Notes: generated by a model from the letters alone, not told the origin. DNA of 64,000 nt from Paucidesulfovibrio sp036541255 (GCA_036541255.1 JAZHDD010000003.1:32436-96435); one strand, 5' to 3'; positions 50,717 through 60,988 are shown, counted from the stretch's first letter. Made by a program: numbers and translations.

Positions 50717-51423
50717 CAAACTCTTCCTTGCACCATATTCATAAGCGTTTTTCCCGAGGGCTCGGATAGTCCCAGGCCCGGCAGTTCCGCGCGCAGATCG
50801 AGCCAGTCGCCATACCCGCCTAAAAAGCCGTTGACCCTGGCTGCGGCAGTGGAGTCTCGCAGGGCCGCCGGGTCCGGATAATGCCGCTGAAAATCACGAA
50901 GCAGCACGGAGCCACGCAAGTAATATTTCTGGTGGTAGTCCTCGGCGGGCCAAAAGCGGGCCGGGCCGGACACGTCCACAAAGAGACGCGCCTCAAAGGC
51001 TCCGGAATGCCGTTCCAGCGCCTGCCGGGCCGCTTCGCGCTGCCCGTCGTCCTCTGCAAAAATACGCCAGGCATATTGCACGGAAAACAAGGGCCGCTCC
51101 GGCGCGCCCAGCTCGAAATACGCTTCCAGCAAACCCGCATAGTCCAGTCGTTGCGGGTCATATTCGACCCATACGGACTCGCTGTGGTCGCCCATGTTGC
51201 GGTATGTTGGCTTTTCGCTGACGCCGCCCGCGTAGCCCACACGAGTCCGCAACACACCGTCGAGACGCCCGAACCGGGCGTCAGGCCCCCAGAATCAGCC
51301 GCAGGCAAGTACGGCAAAGGACGTCTTCGCCGGTTCTTTCAGGTCAAGGAACGGCAAGGAATCCTTGCTGGAATCTGTGGAATAATTCCCAGTAGCGGGA
51401 AAGGGATGAGTGCCATGTTTCAT
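50716..51423 (-). CDS. msrA: Selenocysteine-containing peptide methionine sulfoxide reductase MsrA (probable)
   Basis: A standard reading stops at TGA 51297-51295, and the downstream frame then begins abruptly inside the MsrA domain. Reading through gives AVLACG-U-FWGPDARFGRL, so the TGA falls exactly on the catalytic Cys of the GCFWG motif. Downstream, TRVGYAGG, MGDHSESVWVEYDP and FWPAEDYHQKYY confirm MsrA. A perfect 8-bp hairpin begins 12 bases after the TGA (51264-51282), as in bacterial SECIS elements. The full length is 235 residues with Sec43 from the ATG at 51423, which lacks a good ribosome site; a TTG at codon 22 with AAGGA before it is an alternative start. It repairs oxidised methionine. 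A Cys-to-stop mutation is the competing explanation. Confidence 0.82.
51264..51282 (-). promoter_or_regulatory. Candidate bacterial SECIS hairpin in msrA
   Basis: On the minus strand gacgcccg (51282-51275), loop GTT, cgggcgtc (51271-51264). The loop starts 20 bases after the TGA and its first base is G, both within the published ranges for bacterial SECIS elements that bind SelB. Confidence 0.75.
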
Positions 51424-51534
51424 TTGTCAAAAATAACTATTCACGCTTCATTGGCAAGACCGCCACATGAAGAATGATACTCAATCTCTTGATTATGCTT
51501 GAGCCTTGTAATACGGACCTTTCCAGGGGGTTCC

Positions 51535-53334
51535 ATGGACTGCAATCAATCTGATCGGCAGCGGGGTCTGTTGCGCAAAGAATTCGGCAGGAGACTGCGC
51601 AGGCATCGTCTTACCGCCGGCATGACACATGCCGGTCTGGCGCATCTGGTGAATCTTGACGAAACGGATATTGCCCGGCTGGAGCTGGGTCAGGATTCGC
51701 CCCAACTGGATACGCTGGAACAGCTCGCCCACGCGCTGAATACTCCGCCGGCCCTGTTCTTTCCTCACCCGGAGACGGAGCCGCAAAACACCGAAGAAAG
51801 CGCAGCCTTGCGCTATTTGGATCTTTTCGAAGGCTCGCCCATCTCCCTTTGGGAAGAGGACCTTTCCGATCTGCTCGCCTTTCTTGCTTCCCTGCGGGCA
51901 AAGGGCGTGCAGGACTTCCGTTCCCACTTCCGGGACCATCCCGAAGAGTTGGATCAATGCGCCCGCCTCGTCCGTATCCTGGACGTGAATCAGGCCACCC
52001 TCGATCTGCTCGAAGCCAAAAGCAAGGCCGACCTCTACGATGGGCTGCCCAAAGTTTTAACCCCTGAATCGTCCGAAGTCTTCCTGGAAGAAATGGCGAC
52101 CCTGGCCGAGGGGGGCCGCTCGTTCAGCGGAGAGATCACCCACCGCACCCTGACCGGCAAGCTGCTCCACCTGTCCATCCACTTCCGGCTTATGGCCGAC
52201 CCCTTCAAAGAAGCCCGCGTGGTGGTTTCGCTCATGGACATCACCGACCGCAAGCGGATGGAGGAGGCCCTGCTCCACAGCCAGGCCCGCCTGTGCAAAG
52301 CGCAGGAGGTGGCGGGTTTCGGCTGTTTTGACTGGGATCTGCGCTCGGGGCAGGTTTTCTGGTCGGACCAGACCTACCGCATCTACGGCTTGCAACCCGG
52401 AACCATTCAGCCCAATCCAAACCTGATGTATGGCCTGCCCGAAAGCGAAGGCCACAATACCGCGCAGGACCTGCTGGCTCAAAAGCTGGGTGAGAAAGGC
52501 GACTTTGAAGAAGAACGCACCATTCCCTTGCCGAGCGGGGACTCCCGCGAAATCCTGATCAAAGGAGCCTGCGCGCTTGATGCGCAAGGCCAGCCGGAAC
52601 AGGCCATCGGCGTAATTCAAGACATCACCGATCGCAAAAAGCTGGAACAGATGCGCAACGACGTGGAACGCATCCTGCGCCACGACCTGCAGTCGCCGCT
52701 GGCCGCCGCCGCCACGGCAGCGCGTGCCTTCAAGGATGACAAGAACCTCTCGCAGCCCCAACGCTTCGTGCTCAATGAGATAGAGCGGACAACCAGCCGG
52801 GTGCTGACCATGGTGCGCCGCCACCAGGACATGTTCCGCATAGAAATCGGCAACTACAAATTGCGGCCCCATCTTGTGGATCTCGTACCTCTGGGCATGG
52901 ACGTCTACAGGGAGCTGTCCGACCTGTTCGCCCGGGACAAGATCAATTTCCAGTTCCGGGTGAACGGCGAACCCGCTTTGGATGACGCTGTCTTTCTGGT
53001 CAACGGAGACGCTTTCCTGCTCCAGACCATGCTCTCCAATCTGATCCGCAACGCAGCCGAGGCCTCGCCGCCAAGCGGCAAGGTTATTCTCGACATGACC
53101 GACGGAGATGATGTGGTGATTCGCATCAGCAACAAAGGCGCCGTGCCGGAAGAAATACACGACCGTTTCTTTGAAAAATACGCCACTGCGGGTAAAAGCT
53201 ACGGCACGGGCCTGGGCACCTATTCCGCCCGGCTCATCGCCCGCACATTGGGCGGCGAGACCTTCATGGAGACCTCGGAAACCCAGGGCACTACCGTCAC
53301 CGTGCGCCTGCCCGCCCCACCGGAATTCATTTGA
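51535..53334 (+). CDS. Soluble histidine kinase with N-terminal XRE helix-turn-helix and two PAS domains
   Basis: 599 residues from the ATG at 51535, with AGGGGG upstream; the frame is open to 51499. Residues about 9-73 are a Cro/CI-type helix-turn-helix (FGRRLRRHRLTAGMTHAGL, ETDIARLELGQDSPQLDTLE, ALNTPPALFF). PAS domains lie at about 85-245 and 250-380 (GFGCFDWDLRSGQVFWSDQT). The kinase core has His in RILRHDLQSPLAAAATAA and an ATPase domain with NLIRNAAEASPP and GTGLGTYSARLI. No membrane helix is seen. No response regulator is adjacent. The fusion suggests a kinase that binds DNA or whose activity is set by DNA binding. It is divergent from msrA with 111 bases between. Confidence 0.9.
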   Translation: MDCNQSDRQRGLLRKEFGRRLRRHRLTAGMTHAGLAHLVNLDETDIARLELGQDSPQLDTLEQLAHALNTPPALFFPHPETEPQNTEESAALRYLDLFEGSPISLWEEDLSDLLAFLASLRAKGVQDFRSHFRDHPEELDQCARLVRILDVNQATLDLLEAKSKADLYDGLPKVLTPESSEVFLEEMATLAEGGRSFSGEITHRTLTGKLLHLSIHFRLMADPFKEARVVVSLMDITDRKRMEEALLHSQARLCKAQEVAGFGCFDWDLRSGQVFWSDQTYRIYGLQPGTIQPNPNLMYGLPESEGHNTAQDLLAQKLGEKGDFEEERTIPLPSGDSREILIKGACALDAQGQPEQAIGVIQDITDRKKLEQMRNDVERILRHDLQSPLAAAATAARAFKDDKNLSQPQRFVLNEIERTTSRVLTMVRRHQDMFRIEIGNYKLRPHLVDLVPLGMDVYRELSDLFARDKINFQFRVNGEPALDDAVFLVNGDAFLLQTMLSNLIRNAAEASPPSGKVILDMTDGDDVVIRISNKGAVPEEIHDRFFEKYATAGKSYGTGLGTYSARLIARTLGGETFMETSETQGTTVTVRLPAPPEFI

Positions 53335-53908
53335 GCCCCTCGGCCAGTTCCGATCCCATGCCCTGATACATGCGCCGTTCGCCGGGAGGCGTTGCGCGCC
53401 GAGGCTCCGGCCAAACATCCGGTTGCGGCTGGGCCCCCTCCAGGGCAGCGGGCACGGGCTCGCTGTCCACCATGATCGGTCGGGCCCGGACATCCACGTC
53501 AAGCACGTTCGCGCTGAACTCAATGGGAATATTGTTGGGATCAAACGAATACAGCGAATGGATGAACCCATGGTCGATGATCTCGGAGACCCAGAACCCT
53601 GCCGCGTCCAATTTGTCTTTGAGTTGCCAGAGATCTTCGTCCGAGCCTACGCCGATGGAGACATGGTCGAAGGTGTGCGGCCCCGTGACCGGCGCCCCGT
53701 GGTCCTTCTCCATGCCGGGTTCCACGCCGGGCCATTCGAAAAAGGCGATCATGTCCCTTTCCGTTATTTCGAAAAAGTAATGCCGATAGCCGGGCCGGCC
53801 CAACCCGGCCACCAGTCGCATTCCCAACAGGTCGCGCCAGAAGCGCACGGTGCGGTCCATGTCCCCGGTGGCCATGGCCAGATGATTCACGCCGGTATAG
53901 GTGGTCAT
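53327..53908 (-). CDS. VOC-superfamily (glyoxalase/dioxygenase-like) protein
   Basis: 193 residues from the ATG at 53908 with AAGGAGACGGG upstream. Two beta-alpha-beta-beta-beta modules are present: GVNHLAMATGDMDRTVRFW with FFEITERDMIAFFE, then HTFDHVSIGVGSDEDLWQLK with SLYSFDPNNIPIEFS. Candidate metal ligands are His9, Glu near 57, His near 80 and Glu near 132. The C-terminal 50 residues are Pro-rich and outside the fold. The substrate is unknown. The gene overlaps the kinase gene tail by 8 bases convergently. Confidence 0.88.
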   Translation of the reverse strand: MTTYTGVNHLAMATGDMDRTVRFWRDLLGMRLVAGLGRPGYRHYFFEITERDMIAFFEWPGVEPGMEKDHGAPVTGPHTFDHVSIGVGSDEDLWQLKDKLDAAGFWVSEIIDHGFIHSLYSFDPNNIPIEFSANVLDVDVRARPIMVDSEPVPAALEGAQPQPDVWPEPRRATPPGERRMYQGMGSELAEGLK

Positions 53909-54018
53909 TGCCCGTCTCCTTGGGTTGGTATCCAAGTCTACCAGCTTGACCGCCTCAGACACAACCACCGCTTGTGCGGTTTGCCGTGCGGGACTATAAA
54001 AAAGCAGGAGGAACCGCC

Positions 54019-54921
54019 ATGAACCTGCGCCAAGGCATCGTTGCCCTTCTGACCTTGTTCTGCTGCATGAGCCTGACGGCCTGCGCAACGCAAAGAAAAG
54101 CGCAACCCGTGCCTCTTGGACCGGAATGGCCTGCGCAGGCCATTCCGGGACGCGTCTGGCTTCAGCCGCGCCTCATGGCTTCGCCCGAAGCGGCGCGCCG
54201 CGCCCTGGCCGACCTGGGGCCGCGCCTGTCCGTTCCCGGCAGGCAAGGCAGCTCGGTCCTGCCCCGTTTCTTGCGTAGCGATCTCCTGGCCTTTGACCTT
54301 TCCTGGACGCAGACTGAACAACGCGAATGGCGTCCGGCAGTGGAATACCGCCGCCCATGCTGGGACGTGGATTGCGACGAGCCCAACTATCTGGCCGTCA
54401 TGGTGCGGGTGCGCAAGAACGCCACCGAGGTGCTGCCCCTGGACCAGATGGACGGGCTTCGCGCCCAGGTCCGGGGCAACGAACAGGTCGTCAGCATTCG
54501 GCATGAAAAGGGACGCACCACTGAAATGGCAGTTCCGGACGCGCAGAGCCGCACGCTGCTCGTGGACGCCCTGTTCACCTTGGCCATGGCTCACGGCGCA
54601 AATCCTTCGGAGCAGGAGGATCTGCTGTTCCAAGACCTTACGCCCGAACAGGCCCGCATCCTGGGACAGCCCGGCGGCGTCCTGGTCCTGGGCACGGCCT
54701 TGGGAGGACCGGCCGAGCAGGCCGGGCTGGCCTATCCGGACGTGATCCTGCGGCTCGACAACACGCCCGCCACTGCCGCACTGCTCCGCAGCGCGCTCAA
54801 AAACGCGGCCCCGCTGCACCTGGCCGTGCTGCGCTGGAGCCCCGGCCAAGATGGAGCGGGGCTGACAAAGGAACAAAGGGCCGCAGTGCTCGTCCCGGCC
54901 CCCATCACCCTGCACCCCTGA
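54019..54921 (+). CDS. Lipoprotein with C-terminal PDZ-like region
   Basis: 300 residues from the ATG at 54019 with AGGAGGAA upstream; the frame is open to 53974. The signal ends MSLTACATQ (lipobox). The middle region (about 35-200) is not recognised; PCWDVDCDEPN may form a disulfide. The last 80 residues resemble a PDZ fold (GGVLVLGTALGGPAEQAGLAYPDVILRL, here in part), as in HtrA-like proteins, but there is no protease domain. It probably faces the periplasm. Function unknown. Confidence 0.8.
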   Translation: MNLRQGIVALLTLFCCMSLTACATQRKAQPVPLGPEWPAQAIPGRVWLQPRLMASPEAARRALADLGPRLSVPGRQGSSVLPRFLRSDLLAFDLSWTQTEQREWRPAVEYRRPCWDVDCDEPNYLAVMVRVRKNATEVLPLDQMDGLRAQVRGNEQVVSIRHEKGRTTEMAVPDAQSRTLLVDALFTLAMAHGANPSEQEDLLFQDLTPEQARILGQPGGVLVLGTALGGPAEQAGLAYPDVILRLDNTPATAALLRSALKNAAPLHLAVLRWSPGQDGAGLTKEQRAAVLVPAPITLHP

Positions 54922-55000
54922 CAAGGCCCCGCCGCCCCTCCCCTTCGCCCCGGAAAAGCGACCAAATGCGGATTCCACCGGCTTTCCCCGGCAGAACCGC

Positions 55001-55029
55001 TTGACGTTTCCCGGGGTATCTGGAATACA
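55001..55029 (+). promoter_or_regulatory. Probable promoter of the dsr operon
   Basis: TTGACG (55001-55006) is followed after 17 bases by AATACA (55024-55029). The predicted start, near 55036, is directly upstream of the palindrome at 55044. Confidence 0.5.
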
Positions 55030-55043
55030 TGCAGGTGTTTTAA

Positions 55044-55061
55044 CTGTGAGTATTTTCACAA
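55044..55061. promoter_or_regulatory. Rex/CRP-like palindrome in the dsr leader
   Basis: CTGTGAGTATTTTCACAA contains TGTGA-N6-TCACA. It matches the Rex consensus TTGTGAA-N4-TTCACAA at 12 of 14 defined positions, and also the generic CRP/FNR half-sites. Rex is an NADH sensor known to control sulfate-reduction genes in Desulfovibrio. A position just after the predicted start would suit a repressor. Confidence 0.6.
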
Positions 55062-55143
55062 TATCCGGCCTGGCGAGCAAGAGGCGCGGAAGCCAGGCGG
55101 GACGCGGGGTTTCGGCGTCCCGTCCTATATGATCGGGGGGAGA

Positions 55144-55674
55144 ATGGATTTTTCAGAACGCCTGTCCCAGGACAGTGCGAAACTCATCGACCGTTGGGCC
55201 GAACTGGTTTTGGGCACCTATCCGCCCGAAACCCAGCAAGTCTGGCGCAAGCAGGTCAACCGCTTTGCCAACCCCGTGGGCCAGGCCATCCGCGAAGGCT
55301 GTGACGAGATCTTCGGCCTGTTCCTCGCGTGGGACGACGCCGAAAAAATCGGCAACGCATTGGAAAATCTGGTCAAAATCCGCGCAGTACAAAATTTTCA
55401 TCCGTCCCAAGCTCTCAGCTTCGTCTACCTGCTCAAGAAAGTCCTTCGAGAGGCCTATCTTGATGAATTGGACAAGACCGGACAGCTGACGGACCTTCTG
55501 GGCTACGAGACCCGCATCGACAATATGGGGCTTATTGCCTTTGACCTTTACAGCAAGTGTCGCGAGCAGATTTTCGACCTCCGCGTCAAGGAGGTTAAGC
55601 TCGCGCAGCACAACCTGCTGCGCCGTGCGCGCATGATCGTGGAGAGTCCGGCCGCTGGGGCCGACGAACGGTAA
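55144..55674 (+). CDS. RsbRD N-terminal-like protein preceding dsrM
   Basis: 176 residues from the ATG at 55144, with GGGGGGAGA directly upstream; an ATG five codons earlier lacks a site. It is an all-helical globin-like sensor fold of the RsbRD N-terminal family (RLSQDSAKLIDRWAELVLGT, IFGLFLAWDDAEKIGNALEN, LSFVYLLKKVLREAYLDEL). There is no STAS output domain, so it is a stand-alone sensor. A gene of this kind precedes dsrMKJOP in Desulfovibrio relatives. A role in sensing redox or energy state for the complex is plausible but unproven. Confidence 0.85.
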   Translation: MDFSERLSQDSAKLIDRWAELVLGTYPPETQQVWRKQVNRFANPVGQAIREGCDEIFGLFLAWDDAEKIGNALENLVKIRAVQNFHPSQALSFVYLLKKVLREAYLDELDKTGQLTDLLGYETRIDNMGLIAFDLYSKCREQIFDLRVKEVKLAQHNLLRRARMIVESPAAGADER

Positions 55675-55726
55675 GGTTCGGGCAAAGGGGTTGCCCGTAC
55701 CGAAAATAGAAGCGAGGTGACGGTAG

Positions 55727-56761
55727 ATGACTGCAATGTACTCACTCGTTTTCGTCTTTCTGCTGGTGCTGATTCCGTTGCTCGGAGTCGGTTCCGCACA
55801 CCTGGAGTTTTTCTTCGCGGTGTGCGTCCCGACAACGGCAATCATCATCTTTCTGGCAGGATTCGTTTACAAAATTTTCAAATGGACACGTAGCCCTGTC
55901 CCGTTCCGTATTCCGACCACGGGCGGACAGCAGCAATCTTTGCCCTGGATCAAGCAGAACAAATGGGACAACCCTTGCACGGGTCCCCAGACCTTCGTGC
56001 GCATGGCGCTCGAAGTGCTCGCGTTCCGCTCCCTGTTCCGCAACACCAAGGTCGATCTGAACAAGGAAACCGGAACGCTTGGTTACGCCTCGGCCAAATG
56101 GCTGTGGCTGTTCGCCATTCTCTTCCACTACGGTTTCTTCATCGTGGCAGTGCGCCACATGCGGCTCTTCACCGAGCCCGTGCCCCTGCTGTTCCAGTTC
56201 CTGGAATTCGGCGACGGCATCCTTCAGCTCGGCGTACCACGCCTGTATCTCTCCGACATGCTGCTCGTGGCCGGTGTCAGCCTGCTGCTCATCCGGCGTC
56301 TGTGGGATTCGCGCATCCGGTTCATCTCCCTGTTCACGGACTACTTCCCGCTGCTGCTCATCCTCGGGATCGCCTTGTCCGGCATCTACATGCGTTACTT
56401 CGCCAAGGTGGACGTCATTTCCATCAAGGCCGTGACCATGGGTCTGGTGACCTTCAATTACGCGAACCTGCCCTTTGAGCAGATAGGGGCTTCCTTCTAC
56501 GTCCATGTGTTCCTGGTAAGCACTCTTCTGGTCTACTTCCCGTTCTCCAAGCTGATGCACCTCGGCGGCGTATTCCTGTCTCCGACCCGGTGTCTGCCCA
56601 ACGACACCCGCATCAAGCACCACGAGAACCCCTGGAACCCGGACATCAAGCCCCACTCCTACGAAGCCTATGAAAAGGACTTCGGCCCGGCCATGCATGA
56701 GGCCGGAATCCCGGTGGTCGATCCCGCCAACCGCGGCGAGGACGCCACCGAGGAAGCCTAG
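55727..56761 (+). CDS. dsrM: DsrM, cytochrome b subunit of the DsrMKJOP complex
   Basis: 344 residues. Two leading helices (about 1-20 and 25-48) are followed by a NarI-like cytochrome b domain with helices at about 118-140, 170-190, 205-225 and 250-275. His residues in LFHYGFFIVAVRHMRLF and later helices are candidate haem b ligands. It exchanges electrons with menaquinone and passes them to or from DsrK. It resembles HdrE of methanogens. It is the first structural gene of the complex. Confidence 0.96.
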   Translation: MTAMYSLVFVFLLVLIPLLGVGSAHLEFFFAVCVPTTAIIIFLAGFVYKIFKWTRSPVPFRIPTTGGQQQSLPWIKQNKWDNPCTGPQTFVRMALEVLAFRSLFRNTKVDLNKETGTLGYASAKWLWLFAILFHYGFFIVAVRHMRLFTEPVPLLFQFLEFGDGILQLGVPRLYLSDMLLVAGVSLLLIRRLWDSRIRFISLFTDYFPLLLILGIALSGIYMRYFAKVDVISIKAVTMGLVTFNYANLPFEQIGASFYVHVFLVSTLLVYFPFSKLMHLGGVFLSPTRCLPNDTRIKHHENPWNPDIKPHSYEAYEKDFGPAMHEAGIPVVDPANRGEDATEEA

Positions 56762-56809
56762 GCGGGACGAGTCGTCTGTCAGACCAAATAACTACGGAGA
56801 GATGACAAT

Positions 56810-58441
<1,632 letters not shown>

Positions 58442-58475
58442 TCGGCGGGCTCTGCCCACAAGGAGGAGTATATTA

Positions 58476-58898
58476 ATGAAATTCCATTACGGAACGCAAA
58501 TCTTCACCGGCCTGATCATCTTCCTCGGGTTGGTTACTTTCCCGCTGTGGTTCAATGCGCCCAGCGAGGCATACAAAGGCCCCGAACCGAAACTCCCGAC
58601 CGAGGCCGAGGTCAAGGCTGCGGGCTTCCCGACCTTCGCCTGCATCGAGTCCAAGGAGTTCATGCGCGAACAGCACATGCAGGTGCTCGACGAATGGCGC
58701 GACTGGGCGCTGCGCGACGGCAAGCGCTCCTACGTGAACTCCCGGGGGGAAACCTATGAAATCAGCCTGCAGAAAACCTGCATGAAGTGTCACACCAGCA
58801 AAAAGGACTTCTGCGACAAATGCCACGAGGCCGCCGCAGTGACCCCCTACTGCTGGGACTGCCACATTCAGCCGGAGGGGTACAATGAAACGCACTAG
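58476..58898 (+). CDS. dsrJ: DsrJ, periplasmic triheme cytochrome c
   Basis: 140 residues. An uncleaved signal anchor (residues about 8-26) is followed by three haem c sites close together: CMKCH, CDKCH and CWDCH (residues about 102-130). A Cys in FPTFACIESKEF (residue about 52) could ligate one haem, as found for the unusual His/Cys haem of DsrJ. It is the periplasmic electron-exchange subunit. Its end overlaps dsrO by 14 bases. Confidence 0.96.
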   Translation: MKFHYGTQIFTGLIIFLGLVTFPLWFNAPSEAYKGPEPKLPTEAEVKAAGFPTFACIESKEFMREQHMQVLDEWRDWALRDGKRSYVNSRGETYEISLQKTCMKCHTSKKDFCDKCHEAAAVTPYCWDCHIQPEGYNETH

Positions 58899-59691
58899 GA
58901 GAAGCTTCCTCAAGTTCGCAGGCGCCACTGCCGCCGCAGGTTTGTGCTTCGGCCCGACCCTGAGCTTCGCCTCGGGCGGAGCCAGCCACGGCAGCGGACC
59001 CAAAGTGAACGCCGACGCCAAGCATGCGGCTCGCTGGGCCATGGTCATCGACACCCGCAAGCTGAATACCAAAGAGCAGATCGAAGAGCTGGAAAAGGCC
59101 TGCCACCTCTGGCACAACGTGCCCCACATCGTGGACGCGGAAGGCAAGCCTACCAAGCAGGAAATCAAGTGGCTCTGGGGCGGACACTTCCATCAGGTGT
59201 TCACCGAACAGCACAGCAACTTCCCGTCCGAGGAAGTCACCAATCGGGAATTCCCGCTCTTGTGCAACCACTGCGAGAATCCCCCCTGCGTGCGCGTCTG
59301 CCCGACTCAGGCTACCTACAAGCGCCCGGACGGCATCGTGGCCATGGACTACCATCGCTGCATCGGCTGCCGCTACTGTATGGCCGGTTGCCCCTACGGC
59401 GCGCGTAGCTTCAACTTCATGGATCCCCGCCCCCACCTGCACGAATTGAACAAGTCCTTCCCCACCCGCACCATCGGCGTGGTCGAGAAGTGCAACTTCT
59501 GCGTGGACAGGCTGGCCCAGGGATTGATGCCCGCGTGCGTGGAAAAGGCCAATGAACTGGCCGAAGGCGCCATGACCTTCGGTGATCTGCTGGACGAGAA
59601 CTCCCCGGTGCGTCAGGTCCTGCGCGAAAACTACACCATTCGCCGCAAGCCGACCGCAGGCACCGAGCCGGGCGTCTACTACATCATCTAG
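58885..59691 (+). CDS. dsrO: DsrO, periplasmic Fe-S subunit with Tat signal
   Basis: 268 residues. The Tat signal RRSFLKFAG is followed by a hydrophobic stretch ending TLSFA. Four ferredoxin-like Cys clusters are visible in CNHCENPPCVRVCP, CIGCRYCMAGCPYGA, CNFCVDRLAQGLMPAC and a fourth short set, as in the DmsB/NrfC family. It transfers electrons between DsrJ and DsrP on the periplasmic side. Confidence 0.96.
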   Translation: MKRTRRSFLKFAGATAAAGLCFGPTLSFASGGASHGSGPKVNADAKHAARWAMVIDTRKLNTKEQIEELEKACHLWHNVPHIVDAEGKPTKQEIKWLWGGHFHQVFTEQHSNFPSEEVTNREFPLLCNHCENPPCVRVCPTQATYKRPDGIVAMDYHRCIGCRYCMAGCPYGARSFNFMDPRPHLHELNKSFPTRTIGVVEKCNFCVDRLAQGLMPACVEKANELAEGAMTFGDLLDENSPVRQVLRENYTIRRKPTAGTEPGVYYII

Positions 59692-59705
59692 GAGGGGAGG
59701 GCGAT

Positions 59706-60926
59706 ATGTTAGAAAGAGCTTTGAAAGGAAGCCCGAAATACTGGGGATGGATCCTCTTCCTCCTCGCCGTGATCGGCGCGGGCGCCGCAGTCTGGATCTG
59801 GCAGCTCAACGTGGGTTTGCAGCTCACGGACATGAGCCGGGACGTGTCCTGGGGCTTTTACATTGCCCAGCTGACCTACCTGGTCGGCGTGGCCGCCTCC
59901 GGCGTCATGATCGTGCTGCCCTACTACTTCCACCATTACAAGAAATACAAGCACCTCGTCATCTTCGGTGAGTTCCTCGCCATTGGCGCGTGCCTGATGT
60001 GCATGCTCTTCGTCGTGGTCGACCTCGGCCAGCCGCAGCGCATGCTGAACATCATCTTCCACCCGACGCCCAACTCGATCCTCTTTTGGGACATGATCGT
60101 GCTCAACGGCTATCTGTTCCTGAACCTGATCGTGGGCTGGACCTGCCTCGGCACGGACCTGCGCAACCAGCCGCACCCCAAGTGGGTCAAGTCGCTGGTC
60201 TACCTGTCCATCGTCTGGGCCTTCTCCATTCACACGGTTACGGCCTTCCTGTATCAGGGCCTGCCCGGCCGCCACTACTGGTTGACCGCGATCCTGGCCG
60301 CACGCTTCCTGGCCAGCGCGTTCTGTTCTGGACCGGCGCTGCTGCTGCTCCTGCTCTACATCGTCAAGGCCACAACCAAGTTCGATCCAGGCTGGGAAGC
60401 CATGAAGAACATTGCCCGCACCATTGCCTACGCAATGTGCGCCAACGTGTTCTTCCTGCTGCTCGAGATCTTCACGGCCTACTATTCCGGCATGCCCGGT
60501 CACCAGCACTCCATCGACTTCCTGTTCGTGGGGCTCGACGGCAACACCACGCTGGTGCCCTGGATGTGGTCCTTCGTGGTGGGCGCGGTCATCTCCCTGG
60601 CCATCCTGATCCCGCCCAAGCTGCGTGAGAACAAGACCCTGCTGCCCATCGCGCTGGTCATCCTCGTGGCCGCCACCTGGATCGACAAGGGTCTGGGACT
60701 CATGATCGGCGGTTTCACCCCGAACATGTTCGAGGGTGTGACCTCCTACTGGCCCACTTGGCAGGAAATGGCCATCTCCATGATGGTCTTCGCCATCGGC
60801 GCCCTGGTGATCACCGTGCTCTTCAAGATCGCCACGAGCGTGAAGCAGGAACTGGAAGTGTCCCAGCAGGGCGAAGTGCCCGGCCCGGTCGAAGAGACCA
60901 CGGCCGAAGTCGCCGAAGCCCACTAA
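59706..60926 (+). CDS. dsrP: DsrP, NrfD-family membrane subunit
   Basis: 406 residues with about ten transmembrane helices and the NrfD/PsrC pattern (WIWQLNVGLQLTDMSRDVSW, FLAIGACLMCMLFVVVDLGQ). It is a quinone-interacting membrane subunit paired with DsrO. The acidic C-terminal tail is cytoplasmic. It is the last gene of the operon and is followed by a strong terminator. Confidence 0.96.
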   Translation: MLERALKGSPKYWGWILFLLAVIGAGAAVWIWQLNVGLQLTDMSRDVSWGFYIAQLTYLVGVAASGVMIVLPYYFHHYKKYKHLVIFGEFLAIGACLMCMLFVVVDLGQPQRMLNIIFHPTPNSILFWDMIVLNGYLFLNLIVGWTCLGTDLRNQPHPKWVKSLVYLSIVWAFSIHTVTAFLYQGLPGRHYWLTAILAARFLASAFCSGPALLLLLLYIVKATTKFDPGWEAMKNIARTIAYAMCANVFFLLLEIFTAYYSGMPGHQHSIDFLFVGLDGNTTLVPWMWSFVVGAVISLAILIPPKLRENKTLLPIALVILVAATWIDKGLGLMIGGFTPNMFEGVTSYWPTWQEMAISMMVFAIGALVITVLFKIATSVKQELEVSQQGEVPGPVEETTAEVAEAH

Positions 60927-60955
60927 CCCAACCCCGCACCTCGTTTGATACCGTT

Positions 60956-60988
60956 GGGCCGCCTTCAACCGAAGGCGGCCCTTTTTTT
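60956..60988 (+). terminator. Intrinsic terminator of the dsr operon
   Basis: A perfect 11-bp stem (gggccgccttc / gaaggcggccc) with an AACC loop is followed by seven T residues. The remaining bases to 61212 show no gene. Confidence 0.96.

Noticed and set aside
50716..51255. A 179-residue MsrA starting at 51255
   Set aside because: That start removes the catalytic motif; the frame continues upstream through TGA as MsrA, so the short model is an artefact of treating TGA as stop.
55044..55061. Calling the palindrome a confirmed CRP site
   Set aside because: TGTGA-N6-TCACA also fits Rex and HcpR sites; without knowing the regulators present only a family-level call is safe.
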